DNA from: Selenomonas sputigena ATCC 35185
Lineage (GTDB): Bacteria > Bacillota > Negativicutes > Selenomonadales > Selenomonadaceae
Assembly: GCF_000208405.1 (NCBI RefSeq)
Contig: NC_015437.1
Location: 1,667,501 to 1,731,500, forward strand
Length of the DNA stretch: 64,000 nt
Reading direction: 5' to 3'
Part shown: positions 1 to 8,535 of the stretch, piece by piece
Numbering within the stretch: position 1 is the first letter of the stretch
How the letters are laid out: each line of letters begins with the position of its first letter
Position numbers and translations under genes: made by a program
The notes under the pieces: generated by a model
Told to the model about the DNA's origin: nothing
The model's input: the letters and a program-made list of their open reading frames with translations, nothing else
Databases searched by the model: none

Positions 1-81
1 TTCCGGAAAGGAGAGCCTCCCCTTCATTAAAATTAACGCATGATTTTCTCTATCTTTTTCAACAACCATCCAAGGATGCAC

Positions 82-112
82 ACAAAAAAGCACCGCCCGA
101 CCGGACGGTGCT
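82..112 (-). terminator. Rho-independent terminator of the tRNA pair
   Basis: On the minus strand AGCACCG pairs with CGGTGCT around a short loop and is followed by six T. It lies just beyond the tRNA-Glu gene and ends the tRNA-Asn/tRNA-Glu transcript. Confidence 0.8.
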
Positions 113-124
113 GTTCCTGCCTTA

Positions 125-199
125 TGGTGACGCGTACGGGATTCGAACCCGTGAAGCCGCCGTGAAAGGGCGGTGTCTTAACCACTTGACCAACGCGCC
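125..199 (-). tRNA. tRNA-Glu (anticodon TTC)
   Basis: The minus strand folds as a full cloverleaf. The acceptor strands are GGCGCGT and ACGCGTC, the anticodon stem is CCGCC/GGCGG around loop CTTTCAC (anticodon TTC, codon GAA), and the T loop reads GGTTCGAATCC. CCA is encoded at the 3' end. It is transcribed with tRNA-Asn, 5 nt upstream. Confidence 0.97.
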
Positions 200-204
200 G
201 AGAA

Positions 205-280
205 TGGCTCCTCGAGCAGGGATCGAACCTGCGACAACCTGATTAACAGTCAGGCGCTCTACCTACTGAGCTATCGAGGA
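205..280 (-). tRNA. tRNA-Asn (anticodon GTT)
   Basis: The minus strand gives acceptor TCCTCGA/TCGAGGA, D arm with AGCTCAGTAGGTAGAGC, anticodon stem CCTGA/TCAGG around CTGTTAA (anticodon GTT) and T loop GGTTCGATCCC. CCA is encoded. It is the first gene of a two-tRNA transcript. Confidence 0.97.
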
Positions 281-311
281 ATCACGCGGTGCTCATGCAC
301 CAGCAAGGGAT

Positions 312-340
312 ATTATACACGATTATGAAGGGGCGCGCAA
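312..340 (-). promoter_or_regulatory. Sigma-70-type promoter for the tRNA pair
   Basis: On the minus strand TTGCGC, a 17-bp spacer and a perfect TATAAT stand about 30 bp upstream of tRNA-Asn. Confidence 0.75.
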
Positions 341-384
341 GCATTATTTTTACTTTTTTTCCGCCCGTGCGCACAAGACCTTCG

Positions 385-840
385 TCACTTCATATGCTCC
401 TCCTCATACCTCGCGATGGTTTCGCGCCGCTCAGCATACTTGCCTCCAAGCGGCTCATAGGAGAGCCACGTCTTTGCAATCTCCCATGCCATGTAGTTCG
501 CTATGACGCGCTGCCCCATGCAGAGGATGTTGGCGTCATTGTGCGTGCGGGTCATGCGCGCCGTAAACAGGTCGTGCACGACGACGGCACGCGCTCCCTT
601 GACCTTGTTCGCCATGATGCACATCGCCGCGCCCGTGCCGCAGACGAGGATGCCCAACTTCCCCTCGCCCTTCGCCACCTCTTCCGCCACCTTTTGCGCG
701 TAGGGCTGCGTGTTGCAGGACGCCTCATCATACGTGCCCGCATCCTCAACACTGCAGCCCGCTTCCGTCAACTGCTGCAGCAAGAACTGCTTCATGGGAT
801 AGCCCGCATGATCTGCGCCTATGACGATTGTTTTCTTCAT
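385..840 (-). CDS. rpiB: Ribose-5-phosphate isomerase B
   Basis: The 151-aa protein interconverts ribose 5-phosphate and ribulose 5-phosphate in the non-oxidative pentose phosphate pathway, in the cytosol. Length and sequence match the RpiB/LacAB family throughout. The N-terminus reads IGADHAGYPMKQFL, the active-site loop GILVCGTGAAM keeps the catalytic Cys of RpiB enzymes, and the THNDAN motif follows near residue 100. The usual ICGTGIG loop is altered to VCGTGAA, within family variation. An AGGGAGGT ribosome site precedes the ATG. It is a single-gene unit, divergent from rpsT. Confidence 0.93.
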   Translation of the reverse strand: MKKTIVIGADHAGYPMKQFLLQQLTEAGCSVEDAGTYDEASCNTQPYAQKVAEEVAKGEGKLGILVCGTGAAMCIMANKVKGARAVVVHDLFTARMTRTHNDANILCMGQRVIANYMAWEIAKTWLSYEPLGGKYAERRETIARYEEEHMK

Positions 841-923
841 CGAAGTACCTCCCTTGATCCGGCTGTTGAGTCTCTTTTATTCATTCGCAGTTATTTCCAA
901 TTTCCCTGCCGCGAAATTAAATA

Positions 924-952
924 TTGCATTTTCCCCCCATCCATGCTAATAT
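924..952 (+). promoter_or_regulatory. Promoter of rpsT
   Basis: TTGCAT, a 17-bp spacer and TAATAT lie about 35 bp ahead of the rpsT start. Spacing is ideal for a vegetative sigma factor. Confidence 0.65.
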
Positions 953-988
953 ACTACAGTATGATTTCCTTCAAGGGAGGTGAAACAT

Positions 989-1252
989 TTGCCGAACATC
1001 AAAGCATCCATCCGCAGCGTCAAGAAGGATGAGAAGCGCCGCGCCAAGAACGCTGCGGAAAAGTCCCGCGTTCGTACGGCTTCCCGCCACGTGCTCGACG
1101 CCGTTGAGGCAGGAAACGCTGATGAAGCGAAGTCCTTCCTGAGGGCCGCCTGCAAGACGATCGATCAGGCTGCAGCGAACCATGTGTTCCACAAGAACTG
1201 CGCTGCCCGCAAGAAGTCGCGCCTTGCCCGCAAGGTCAACGCCATGGCGTAG
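989..1252 (+). CDS. rpsT: 30S ribosomal protein S20
   Basis: The 87-aa basic protein binds 16S rRNA early in 30S assembly. The sequence MPNIKASIRSVKKDEKRR and the Lys/Arg-rich helices are typical of S20. The start is a TTG: the SD sequence AGGGAGGT ends 7 nt upstream of it, while the in-frame GTG at 980 lies inside that SD, and only the TTG gives the family N-terminus MPNIK. A weak start codon is a known feature of S20 genes, linked to autoregulation in E. coli; whether that holds here is inference. A very strong terminator follows. Confidence 0.95.
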   Translation: MPNIKASIRSVKKDEKRRAKNAAEKSRVRTASRHVLDAVEAGNADEAKSFLRAACKTIDQAAANHVFHKNCAARKKSRLARKVNAMA

Positions 1253-1272
1253 ACTCATCAGCGACACGATAG

Positions 1273-1327
1273 AATCCCATCTCCATAAGCAATGCGTCTT
1301 CGCATTGCTTATGGAGATGGGATTTTT
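1273..1327 (+). terminator. Terminator of rpsT
   Basis: A perfect 24-bp inverted repeat around a TCTT loop is followed by a run of T. It sits 20 bp past the rpsT stop. Confidence 0.9.
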
Positions 1328-1373
1328 CTATGCCCTGAAACATTGGTAAAGGACGCTGCCCCATCTCCGCCCG

Positions 1374-1658
1374 TCAATCGACAGCCGCCTGAAAGACCGC
1401 CTCGACGCAGCGCTTGCACTCTTCATAGCTCTCGCCGGGCTTCGCTTCATAGAGTTTCGCACCGTCTACGAACATCGATGGCACATAGTAATACTCCTTG
1501 GCAAACGCCTGCGCCTTCTCTCCCTCACGAGTTTCCTCGATCCATTCGACGGGAACCGCCTCGTAGGCCGAATACGCCTTTTCCAATTCGTCCATCGCCC
1601 GCGCCGCGTTGCGGCAATACGGGCAACCGTCCATATAGAGCACCGTAATCTTCTTCAA
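1374..1658 (-). CDS. Glutaredoxin-like thiol-disulfide protein
   Basis: This 94-aa protein has a thioredoxin-fold N-terminus, ITVLYMDGCPYCRNA, with the CPYC active site of classical glutaredoxins at residues 12-15. A cis-proline context (YYVPSMFVDG) appears near residue 60, as in the glutathione or substrate-binding site. A second pair of cysteines (CKRC) near residue 82 is not part of the standard fold. Reduction of disulfides or mixed thiols in the cytosol is the expected role; the partner is unknown. The gene is alone and leftward, with its own promoter at 1735-1762. Confidence 0.8.
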   Translation of the reverse strand: MKKITVLYMDGCPYCRNAARAMDELEKAYSAYEAVPVEWIEETREGEKAQAFAKEYYYVPSMFVDGAKLYEAKPGESYEECKRCVEAVFQAAVD

Positions 1659-1734
1659 TCGAATGACCGCCTTCCCTTAAAGAGTCTTTCCTTCCAACAG
1701 GAAATTCCACGACGAAGCACGCCGTCTCTTCTAT

Positions 1735-1762
1735 ATTATATCCATTTTTTCTACATTTGCAA
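1735..1762 (-). promoter_or_regulatory. Promoter of the glutaredoxin-like gene
   Basis: The minus strand carries TTGCAA, a 16-bp spacer and TATAAT about 75 bp upstream of the start codon. Confidence 0.55.
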
Positions 1763-1902
1763 AAAGAATCAGCGTCAGAAAATTCCACCAAAATACCCAG
1801 GCAAAACCAACTTTTCCACAAGGATTTCTTATTCGCAGAATAGAATTAGTTTCATAGATACACTTGTATATTTGTACAGTCATACGAAGGAGGAGATGCA
1901 TC

Positions 1903-3330
1903 ATGGGTTTGATTCAAGCTGCTATGGGCGCTGCCGGCGGCGTCATGTCCGATCAGTGGAAAGAGTTTTTCTACTGCGACAGCCTCGACAAGGATTCGCT
2001 CGTTGCCAAGGGGCAGAAGCGCACGAGCGCACGCGGACGCAGTTCCAACACTTCGGGCGAGGAGAACATCATCTCGAACGGCTCCATCATCGCCGTCAAC
2101 GAGGGGCAGTGCATGATCATCGTCGAGCAGGGCAAGGTCGTCGAGGTCTGCGCACAGCCCGGCGAATTCACCTACGACAGCTCGACCGAGCCGACAATCT
2201 TTGGCGGCGACCTCGCAAGCGATCTCAAGGCAGTGTTCCAAAACATCGGCAAGCGCTTCACCTTCGGCGGCGATGCGCCGAAAGACCAGCGCATCTACTA
2301 CTTCAACACGAAGGAGATCATGGGCAACAAGTACGGCACGCCGCAGTCCATCCAGTTCGAGACGATGATCGGCCAGTACATGATGAACGTGAACATCCGC
2401 TGCTTCGGCGAATACAGCTACCGCATCACGAACCCGATTCTCTTCTACACGAACGTCTGCGGCAACGTCGAGGACGTCTACACGAGAAGCGAAATTGACT
2501 CCCAGCTCAAGAGCGAACTTCTTACGGCGCTGCAGCCAGCTTTCGGGCGCATCGCCGCCAAAGGAATCCGCTACACGCAGCTCATCAACTACACGCGCGA
2601 CATCAAAACGGAGCTGTCCGCCGAGCTTTCCGAGGACTGGGGCAAGAAGCGCGGCATTGAGATCGTTTCCTTCGGCGTTTCGAGCGTCAAGGCGGACGAA
2701 GAGGACGAGAAGCGCATCAAGGAGATCCAAGACAGCGCCATCATGAGCGATCCGAACCTGCGCGCCGGCCGCCTCGCGACGGCGACGGCGGACGCCATGC
2801 GCACGGCGGCGGGCAACGAAGCCGGCATGGGCGGCGCCTTCGGCTTCATGGGCATGGGCATGGCAGGGAATGCCGGCATGGGCGCCATGGGCGCTTTCGG
2901 CCCTGCGGGCGGACAGGCGCCGCAGGGCAACCCGCTCGCTCCGCCGCCGCCGCAGCAGCCACAGGCGGGAGCAGCCGGCAGTTGGAACTGCGCGTGCGGC
3001 CAGACGGGCAACACGGGCAAGTTCTGCGCGGGATGCGGCAAGCCACAGCCCGCGCCTGCAGGGGCTTGGAGCTGCAGCTGCGGCCACGCGGGCAATACGG
3101 GCAAGTTCTGCGCGAACTGTGGCAAACCCCAGCCGACAGCGGACGGCTGGCAGTGCAGCTGCGGCGCAACGAACCAGGGCCGCTTCTGCGCGAACTGCGG
3201 CAAACCGAAGCCGGCGGGCGCGCCCCTCTATCGCTGCGACAAGTGCGGCTGGCAGCCCAAAGACCCGACGAATCCGCCGAAGTTCTGCCCCGAGTGCGGC
3301 GACGCTTTCGACGAGAACGACTTGCAGTAA
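1903..3330 (+). CDS. SPFH-domain protein with C-terminal zinc ribbons (YdjI-like)
   Basis: The 475-aa protein has an N-terminal SPFH/virion-core-like domain (about residues 20-290), a Gly/Met/Pro-rich linker (about 300-355), then four treble-clef or zinc-ribbon units with CxC or CxxC pairs, for example FCANCGKP. The ATG at 1903 is chosen because AAGGAGGAG lies 7 nt before it; an upstream in-frame start has no SD. In Bacillus subtilis the relatives YdjI, YdjG and YdjH form a membrane complex with the PspA paralogue YdjF. Here the YdjG-like and YdjH-like genes follow at once, so the same scaffold role is likely. No pspA gene is present in the window. Confidence 0.85.
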   Translation: MGLIQAAMGAAGGVMSDQWKEFFYCDSLDKDSLVAKGQKRTSARGRSSNTSGEENIISNGSIIAVNEGQCMIIVEQGKVVEVCAQPGEFTYDSSTEPTIFGGDLASDLKAVFQNIGKRFTFGGDAPKDQRIYYFNTKEIMGNKYGTPQSIQFETMIGQYMMNVNIRCFGEYSYRITNPILFYTNVCGNVEDVYTRSEIDSQLKSELLTALQPAFGRIAAKGIRYTQLINYTRDIKTELSAELSEDWGKKRGIEIVSFGVSSVKADEEDEKRIKEIQDSAIMSDPNLRAGRLATATADAMRTAAGNEAGMGGAFGFMGMGMAGNAGMGAMGAFGPAGGQAPQGNPLAPPPPQQPQAGAAGSWNCACGQTGNTGKFCAGCGKPQPAPAGAWSCSCGHAGNTGKFCANCGKPQPTADGWQCSCGATNQGRFCANCGKPKPAGAPLYRCDKCGWQPKDPTNPPKFCPECGDAFDENDLQ

Positions 3331-3363
3331 GAAATATTCCAACAAGCAAGCGAGGTGAAGCAA

Positions 3364-4476
3364 ATGGCCGATACATCGGTAAGCTACAAATGCCCCAACT
3401 GCGGCGCACCGCTTTCCTTCCTGCCCGGTCACGACCATGTGACCTGCGAATACTGCTCGACGGAGCTTGAGATCGCGACTGTCGAAGCGCTCTTCGAGCG
3501 CGAGCAGGAAAAAGCGCGCCTCGCCGCAGAAGCGCGCGACTCGCGCTGGAACACGGAAAATGCGGGATCTGAGTGGGCGGAACAGGAAGCCTCCGCCATG
3601 CAGCTGCAGACATGCTCCTCATGCGGTGCGGAACTTGTCTCCGACGGCAACACGATGGCGACGGAATGTGCCTACTGCGGCAGTCCGAACATGCTGCCGC
3701 AGCAGTTCTCCGGCATGTTGCGTCCCGACTTCGTCATCCCGTTCAAGAAGACGAAGGACGAAGCCGTCGCAGCCCTCAAGAAGTTCTACGAAAATCGTTA
3801 TCTGCTGCCCGACGCCTTCAAGTCGAACAACCGCATCAAGGAAATCCAGGCGATGTACGTGCCGTTCTGGCTCTTCGACTCCGCCATTACGGCCAGCGCC
3901 TCCTTCCGCGCGGAAACGGACAACGTCTACGAAACAGCGGACGAAATCATCACGGAAACGAGCGTCTACAGCTGCGAACGCGCAGGTTCGATGAAGTTCG
4001 AGCGCATCCCTGTCGACGGCAGCGAGCGCATGGACGACACCTATATGGAAAGCATCGAGCCATTCGACTACAATGAACTCGTACCCTTTTCGGCCGCCTA
4101 CTTCACGGGCTTTCTCGCCGAGAAATACGATGTCGACGCCGAGGCTTCCGCGCCGCGCGCCGACAAGCGCATTACAGAAAGCGCCCTAGGCGTCCTCGAA
4201 AGCACCGTTGAAGGCTACACTCGCCGCTCGCTTGACGGCGAACCCTGCATCATCAAGGAGGACGGCGCCGTCAGCTATGCCATGGTTCCCGTCTGGATCC
4301 TCACGACGAAGTACGAAGGAAGGCCCTACACCTTCATGATGAACGGGCAAACAGGCAAGGTCATCGGCTCCTTGCCCATCGACAAGAGGAAGGCGACGCT
4401 CTACCCCCTCGCCGCTTCCCTCATCAGCGTGCCGATCCTTTACTTCATCGCAAAGTTCATCTTGGGAAGCATATAG
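3364..4476 (+). CDS. TFIIB-type zinc-ribbon membrane protein (YdjG-like)
   Basis: The 370-aa protein starts with a zinc ribbon (CPNCGAPL ... CEYC, residues 9-30) and carries a second one (CSSCGAEL ... CAYC) near residues 83-105. A charged stretch that could form a coiled coil lies between them. A mixed alpha/beta domain follows, and one hydrophobic segment near residues 348-368 ends the chain. The start at 3364 follows GAGGTGA; the GTG at 3355 is part of that SD. By family it is the YdjG partner of the SPFH protein 33 bp upstream and the TPM protein 12 bp downstream. It probably anchors the SPFH complex to the inner membrane. Confidence 0.8.
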   Translation: MADTSVSYKCPNCGAPLSFLPGHDHVTCEYCSTELEIATVEALFEREQEKARLAAEARDSRWNTENAGSEWAEQEASAMQLQTCSSCGAELVSDGNTMATECAYCGSPNMLPQQFSGMLRPDFVIPFKKTKDEAVAALKKFYENRYLLPDAFKSNNRIKEIQAMYVPFWLFDSAITASASFRAETDNVYETADEIITETSVYSCERAGSMKFERIPVDGSERMDDTYMESIEPFDYNELVPFSAAYFTGFLAEKYDVDAEASAPRADKRITESALGVLESTVEGYTRRSLDGEPCIIKEDGAVSYAMVPVWILTTKYEGRPYTFMMNGQTGKVIGSLPIDKRKATLYPLAASLISVPILYFIAKFILGSI

Positions 4477-4488
4477 GGAGGACTGCAC

Positions 4489-5292
4489 ATGAAACGTGAA
4501 AAAAGAAACTTCTTCCGCGCCGTCCTCCTCCCCGTCTTCCTGCTCCTTGCCCTCGCCGCCTCCCCCACCTTGAGCGAGGCGGCCTCCAAGGACGCCGCAC
4601 AAGCAAGCGCGCGCGTCATGGACGAGGCCGGACTTCTGAGCGACGCCGACCGGACGTCGCTTGAAAAGGCGCTCGCCGATGTCGAAGCGGCGCACAAGGT
4701 GAAGATTGCCGCCTGCACCGTCAAGGATCTCAAGGGCGAAAAAGCTGGCTCAGCCGCCAATAAAATCGTCGACAAACTTGCAGGCAGCGCGGAAAACGGC
4801 GCTATGGTGCTCCTCGTCGCCCCGAAGGATCGCGACTGGTACCTCGCAACGGACAAAAAGATGAAGGGGCGCATCACCGACGGCGTCGGCACGGACTATC
4901 TCTCAGGCAAGTTCCTGCCCTCCTTCTCCAAGGATGACTACGCTTCAGGCTTCAAGGCCTACGCGGCCACGGCCGATGAGATGCTCGCCTACTACGAGAA
5001 GGAAGGCGAGCCTTTCGATCCCAAAGCAGGCTTCAGCCTGCTCGCACTCGCCGCTGCCGTCGTGCTCGCAGGCGGAGTCTTCTACCTCGTGCGCAGCAGC
5101 CTCATCGGCTCGATGAGCAACGTCATGGCCGCAACCGAGGCCGATGCCTACCTGAGCCATGAAGGGCTTCATCTGACAGAAAACCGCGATACCTTCCTCT
5201 ACATGAACGTCACTCGCAAGGAAAAACCAAAGAAGCAGAACACGTCCTCCAGCCGCGACGAAAACCACGGCGGCGGCGGGGGGAAATACTGA
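4489..5292 (+). CDS. TPM-domain membrane protein (YdjH-like)
   Basis: The 267-aa protein has a Sec signal peptide (residues 1-31, cleavage after a SEAAS-type site), a TPM domain (about 40-165), one membrane helix (about 175-200) and a cytoplasmic tail ending in HGGGGGKY. TPM domains occur in envelope and photosystem-repair proteins; catalytic activity is not established for this branch. It is the last gene of the trio and ends at a terminator. The architecture, with TPM outside and tail inside, matches B. subtilis YdjH, which helps recruit the SPFH protein to the membrane. Confidence 0.82.
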   Translation: MKREKRNFFRAVLLPVFLLLALAASPTLSEAASKDAAQASARVMDEAGLLSDADRTSLEKALADVEAAHKVKIAACTVKDLKGEKAGSAANKIVDKLAGSAENGAMVLLVAPKDRDWYLATDKKMKGRITDGVGTDYLSGKFLPSFSKDDYASGFKAYAATADEMLAYYEKEGEPFDPKAGFSLLALAAAVVLAGGVFYLVRSSLIGSMSNVMAATEADAYLSHEGLHLTENRDTFLYMNVTRKEKPKKQNTSSSRDENHGGGGGKY

Positions 5293-5332
5293 CAGAGAAA
5301 AAGCCCGCTTGCGCGGGCTTTTTCTCTGTCAG
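5291..5332. terminator. Bidirectional terminator
   Basis: GACAGAGAAAAAGCCCGC pairs with GCGGGCTTTTTCTCTGTC around TT. It lies between convergent genes and has A and T tracts on both sides. Confidence 0.9.
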
Positions 5333-5356
5333 ACAATCTTTACATTTTCCGCCTTG

Positions 5357-6511
5357 TCAAGCACGCAAAGTGAAAAAAGCAATCTCCGGCGGGCAGCCGA
5401 GGCGGTACGGAAACCAACTGCCGTTGCCCGAGTGGACGTAGCCCGTCGTCTTCCCCTTCTCGACGATGCCGCGCGTGTACTTGAACACGGGGAAGAGCGG
5501 CAGACCGAAGATGCCGAACTGCGAGCCGTGCGTGTGCCCCGTGAGCACGAGGCGTGCGCCGTACTCAGCGCCATCGTCGATGAACTCGGGATGATGCGCG
5601 AGCAGGACGGTCACGGCATCTGCCGAAATCGCTTCGAGCGCCGCTTTCGCGTACATCGCCTTCTCGCGCTGGAATGCCTCGGCGTCGAGTCTCTTCCTGT
5701 ACTCCGACATCGGGTAGTCGACACCTGCGAAGTAGAGCGGCTGCGCTCCCTGCCTCACGCACTGCGCCTCGTTTTTCAAAAAGTGAATCTTCGACGTCGC
5801 CAGCGCTTCTTCTACGAGCGCAATGCCGCGTATATGCTCGTGATTGCCGTGGCAGTACCATATACCATCGGGAAAGGCAGTGGCAAAGCCGTCGATCAGG
5901 TGCACGGCTTCTGCCGTCCACTCGGGATAGTCGAAGATGTCGCCCGTCAGCAAGAGTGCGTCGGGAGCAGCGTCGGCGACCTGCTGCAAAAGGCTCTTCA
6001 GCCGCTCAAGCGAGAAAAACATGCCGAGATGCACGTCGCTGAGCTGGGCGACCGTATAGCCCGCGAGTGCCGGCGCCGCAACGGGGATGTCGTAGCGACG
6101 CTCAACCGTCGCATTCCGCTCGTAGAGATTGCCGTAGAGCGCCGCACCGAGCGCCGCCGCAGGATACGCGCCCGCCGCCTTCAAGACCCTGCGCCGCCCC
6201 GCATCCTCGGGAACGGCGAGCGTCCTGCGATAGAAGGCACGAAGGACGACGGCTGCCAACACAAAGAGAAACAAGAACATCAAAGAGAGGAAGAAGACAG
6301 AAGCCAGAGAAATCGTCGCACCGTCTGAAAGAATCCCTGCGAGCGGATTGCGCCGCGAGAAGAAAGACGCCGCCGCGATGGTGAACACGACGCCGACCAG
6401 CACGCGGCAAATAAACAGCGCACGCCCAGCGAGAAGATAGCGCAGCGCCCAAAGCGCCGCCACGGTGAACACTGCAAGAACGGTGATCAAAATGATGAGA
6501 AAGGAGACCAA
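5357..6511 (-). CDS. Membrane-anchored metallophosphoesterase (YkuE/YaeI type)
   Basis: The 384-aa protein has three or four N-terminal membrane helices (residues 3-110) and a calcineurin-like phosphoesterase domain (about 150-384). All metal-binding motifs are present: LSDVHLG, LLTGDIFD, CHGNHEH, LAHHPEF and LTGHTHGSQFG. Family members include YkuE and the lipid A precursor-related YaeI; the substrate here cannot be told from sequence. The catalytic domain follows an Arg-rich VLKAAGAY segment. The gene is monocistronic, leftward, and divergent from the hydrogenase operon. Confidence 0.85.
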   Translation of the reverse strand: MVSFLIILITVLAVFTVAALWALRYLLAGRALFICRVLVGVVFTIAAASFFSRRNPLAGILSDGATISLASVFFLSLMFLFLFVLAAVVLRAFYRRTLAVPEDAGRRRVLKAAGAYPAAALGAALYGNLYERNATVERRYDIPVAAPALAGYTVAQLSDVHLGMFFSLERLKSLLQQVADAAPDALLLTGDIFDYPEWTAEAVHLIDGFATAFPDGIWYCHGNHEHIRGIALVEEALATSKIHFLKNEAQCVRQGAQPLYFAGVDYPMSEYRKRLDAEAFQREKAMYAKAALEAISADAVTVLLAHHPEFIDDGAEYGARLVLTGHTHGSQFGIFGLPLFPVFKYTRGIVEKGKTTGYVHSGNGSWFPYRLGCPPEIAFFTLRA

Positions 6512-6596
6512 GCTGCACCTCCGAAAGTCAAACAGATTATATCGCAGACATTATAGCACAAACGGACGGAGAAACATACTCATGTACCCCTTTCTC

Positions 6597-6625
6597 TTGA
6601 ATGAATCTCCGTTCTCCTCTATAAT
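6597..6625 (+). promoter_or_regulatory. Promoter of the hydrogenase operon
   Basis: TTGAAT, a 17-bp spacer and a perfect TATAAT lie about 40 bp upstream of the first subunit gene. No clear Rex-type operator was seen. Confidence 0.7.
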
Positions 6626-6666
6626 GATAAAAGAAAACATATTTTCCAAGAAAAGGAGATGCTGCC

Positions 6667-7158
6667 ATGAACGCCGACCCCAAGAGTCTCGAACTCGCGA
6701 CGCGCGAGAAGATCGACCGCGTGCTTGAGGCTCATTCCTACGACCCGACGCAGATCGTCGGCATCCTGCTCGACGTGCAGGACCTCTTCGAGCGCCACTA
6801 TGTGCCCGAGCCTGCCGCCTACTACGTGGCGGAGAAACTGCCGCTGAAGATCTCTTTGATCTACGACTGTCTGACCTTCTACGCAAGCCTGTCGCCTGTG
6901 CCGCGCGCCAAATACCCCATCCAAGTGTGCGACTCTGTCGTCTGTCGCATCAACGAGAACGAAACGCTTTTCTCTGCGCTCAAAAGCCTCCTCGGCATCG
7001 ACGTCGGCGAAGTCACCTACGACGGACGTTTCACGCTCGAAAAGACGCCGTGCTTCGGCGCTTGTGACATCGCGCCCGCCGTGCGCGTCAACGGCGAAGT
7101 CTACGGGCATCTTGACAGCCGCGAGAAGATCGAGGAACTTTTGCACACGCTGCAGTAA
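6667..7158 (+). CDS. hydC: NADH-linked [FeFe] hydrogenase, NuoE-like [2Fe-2S] subunit
   Basis: The 163-aa protein is a thioredoxin-fold [2Fe-2S] subunit. The four cluster ligands are C88 and C93 (CDSVVC) plus C129 and C133 (CFGAC). It passes electrons between the flavin subunit and the catalytic subunit of a trimeric cytosolic hydrogenase. An AAAAGGAG ribosome site sits 7-8 nt before the ATG. It is the first gene of a three-gene operon in the order E-like, F-like, HydA. The 126-bp gap to the next gene contains no other convincing gene. Confidence 0.92.
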   Translation: MNADPKSLELATREKIDRVLEAHSYDPTQIVGILLDVQDLFERHYVPEPAAYYVAEKLPLKISLIYDCLTFYASLSPVPRAKYPIQVCDSVVCRINENETLFSALKSLLGIDVGEVTYDGRFTLEKTPCFGACDIAPAVRVNGEVYGHLDSREKIEELLHTLQ

Positions 7159-7284
7159 GCGGCCTGCACATCTTCACCGAACCTGCGCTGCAAGAGCGCT
7201 CCACCTCTTGCAGCCGCGCCTTCTCTCTGCGAGGCGCACAAAAAGGACCGGAAACAAAACGACATCCACACGAAAGGAGACTAT

Positions 7285-8535
7285 ATGAGCAAGGTTTCTT
7301 TCATGACAAAGAACTTCCACCGCTACGATCCCATGTCCATCGAATCGTACCTGGCGATTGGCGGCTTCAACGCCCTCAAAAAGACCGTGACAATGGATGG
7401 CGAGGACATCGCCTCCCTTCTCTCCGAAGCCCAGATCAAGGGGCGCGGCGGCGCCGCCTACCCCATGGGACGCAAGTGGTCGCAGGCGCGCGCCGTCAAG
7501 GGCGAGCACAAGGTCATCATCTGCAATGCCGACGAGGGCGAACCATGCACCTTCAAGGATCGTGAACTGATCACGAACGACCCCTTCAACCTCATCGAGG
7601 CCATGACGATCGGCGCCTGGAGCATCCGCGCACAGGACGGCTACATCTACCTGCGCGAAGAATACGCGCACCTTCGCTCGCGCCTCAAGAACGCCATCGA
7701 AGAAGCGGAGCGCTGCGGCTTCCTCGGCAAGAACATCCTCGGCAAGGAAGGCTTCGACTTTCACATCCACCTCCGCTCAGGCGCGGGAGCCTATGTCTGC
7801 GGCGAGGGCACGGCTCTCATCCGCTCCATCGAGGGCAAGGCGGGCCGGCCGCGCATGAAGCCGCCCTTCATCAAGCAGAGCGGCCTCTTCGCTCTGCCGA
7901 CGTGCGTCAACAACGTCGAGAGCCTTTCCATCGTGCCGCATCTCCTCCTCGACGACAAGAAGGAATACATCAGCTACGGCTCGGGCGAATCTCTCGGCAC
8001 GAAGCTCGTCTCCGTCGGCGGCAACGTCAACTGTCCTGCCGTCTTTGAGATCCCCTTCGGTACGACCGTGCGCGAAATCATCTATGACCTTGCGGGCGGC
8101 ATCCAGGGCGGCCGCCGCATCCGCCTCATCCAGTTCGGCGGCGCGTCGGGCAAAATTGCCGACGAATCCATCCTCGACGTCCCCTACACCTACGACGACC
8201 TCAAGGCGGCGGGCGTGACCGTAGGCTCGGGCGCGATCCTCGTCGTCGACGAGCGCACGAGCGTCCTCGACTTTCTGCGCATGACGCAGGCGTTCTTCTC
8301 GCACGAGAGCTGCGGCCAGTGTACGCCGTGCCGCGAGGGCGTCCTCCACATCAAGCTCATCTTGGAAAAGTTCGCGCAAGGAACAGCGACGGAAAAGGAT
8401 CTCGAAAACATGAAGATGATCGCACGCATCATGCCCATGTCCGCCCTCTGCGGTCTCGGCGAAAGCGCCGAAAACGCCCTTTCCGCCGCCTTCAAACTCT
8501 TCCCTGAAACATTCCGGATCGGAGGCGTACACTGA
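7285..8535 (+). CDS. hydB: NADH-linked [FeFe] hydrogenase, NuoF-like flavin subunit
   Basis: The 416-aa protein binds FMN and NAD(H) at GRGGAAYPMG (from residue 53) and the DEGEPCTFKDR and CGEGTALI stretches. A [4Fe-4S] cluster is held by C343, C346, C349 and C389 (SCGQCTPC, later SALCG). It is shorter than Thermotoga HydB: the N-terminal thioredoxin-like and C-terminal ferredoxin domains are both absent, leaving the NuoF core. Its TGA overlaps the next ATG (TGATG), implying coupled translation. NADH oxidation with ferredoxin-dependent electron confurcation is the usual role of such trimers; that is inference here. Confidence 0.92.
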   Translation: MSKVSFMTKNFHRYDPMSIESYLAIGGFNALKKTVTMDGEDIASLLSEAQIKGRGGAAYPMGRKWSQARAVKGEHKVIICNADEGEPCTFKDRELITNDPFNLIEAMTIGAWSIRAQDGYIYLREEYAHLRSRLKNAIEEAERCGFLGKNILGKEGFDFHIHLRSGAGAYVCGEGTALIRSIEGKAGRPRMKPPFIKQSGLFALPTCVNNVESLSIVPHLLLDDKKEYISYGSGESLGTKLVSVGGNVNCPAVFEIPFGTTVREIIYDLAGGIQGGRRIRLIQFGGASGKIADESILDVPYTYDDLKAAGVTVGSGAILVVDERTSVLDFLRMTQAFFSHESCGQCTPCREGVLHIKLILEKFAQGTATEKDLENMKMIARIMPMSALCGLGESAENALSAAFKLFPETFRIGGVH

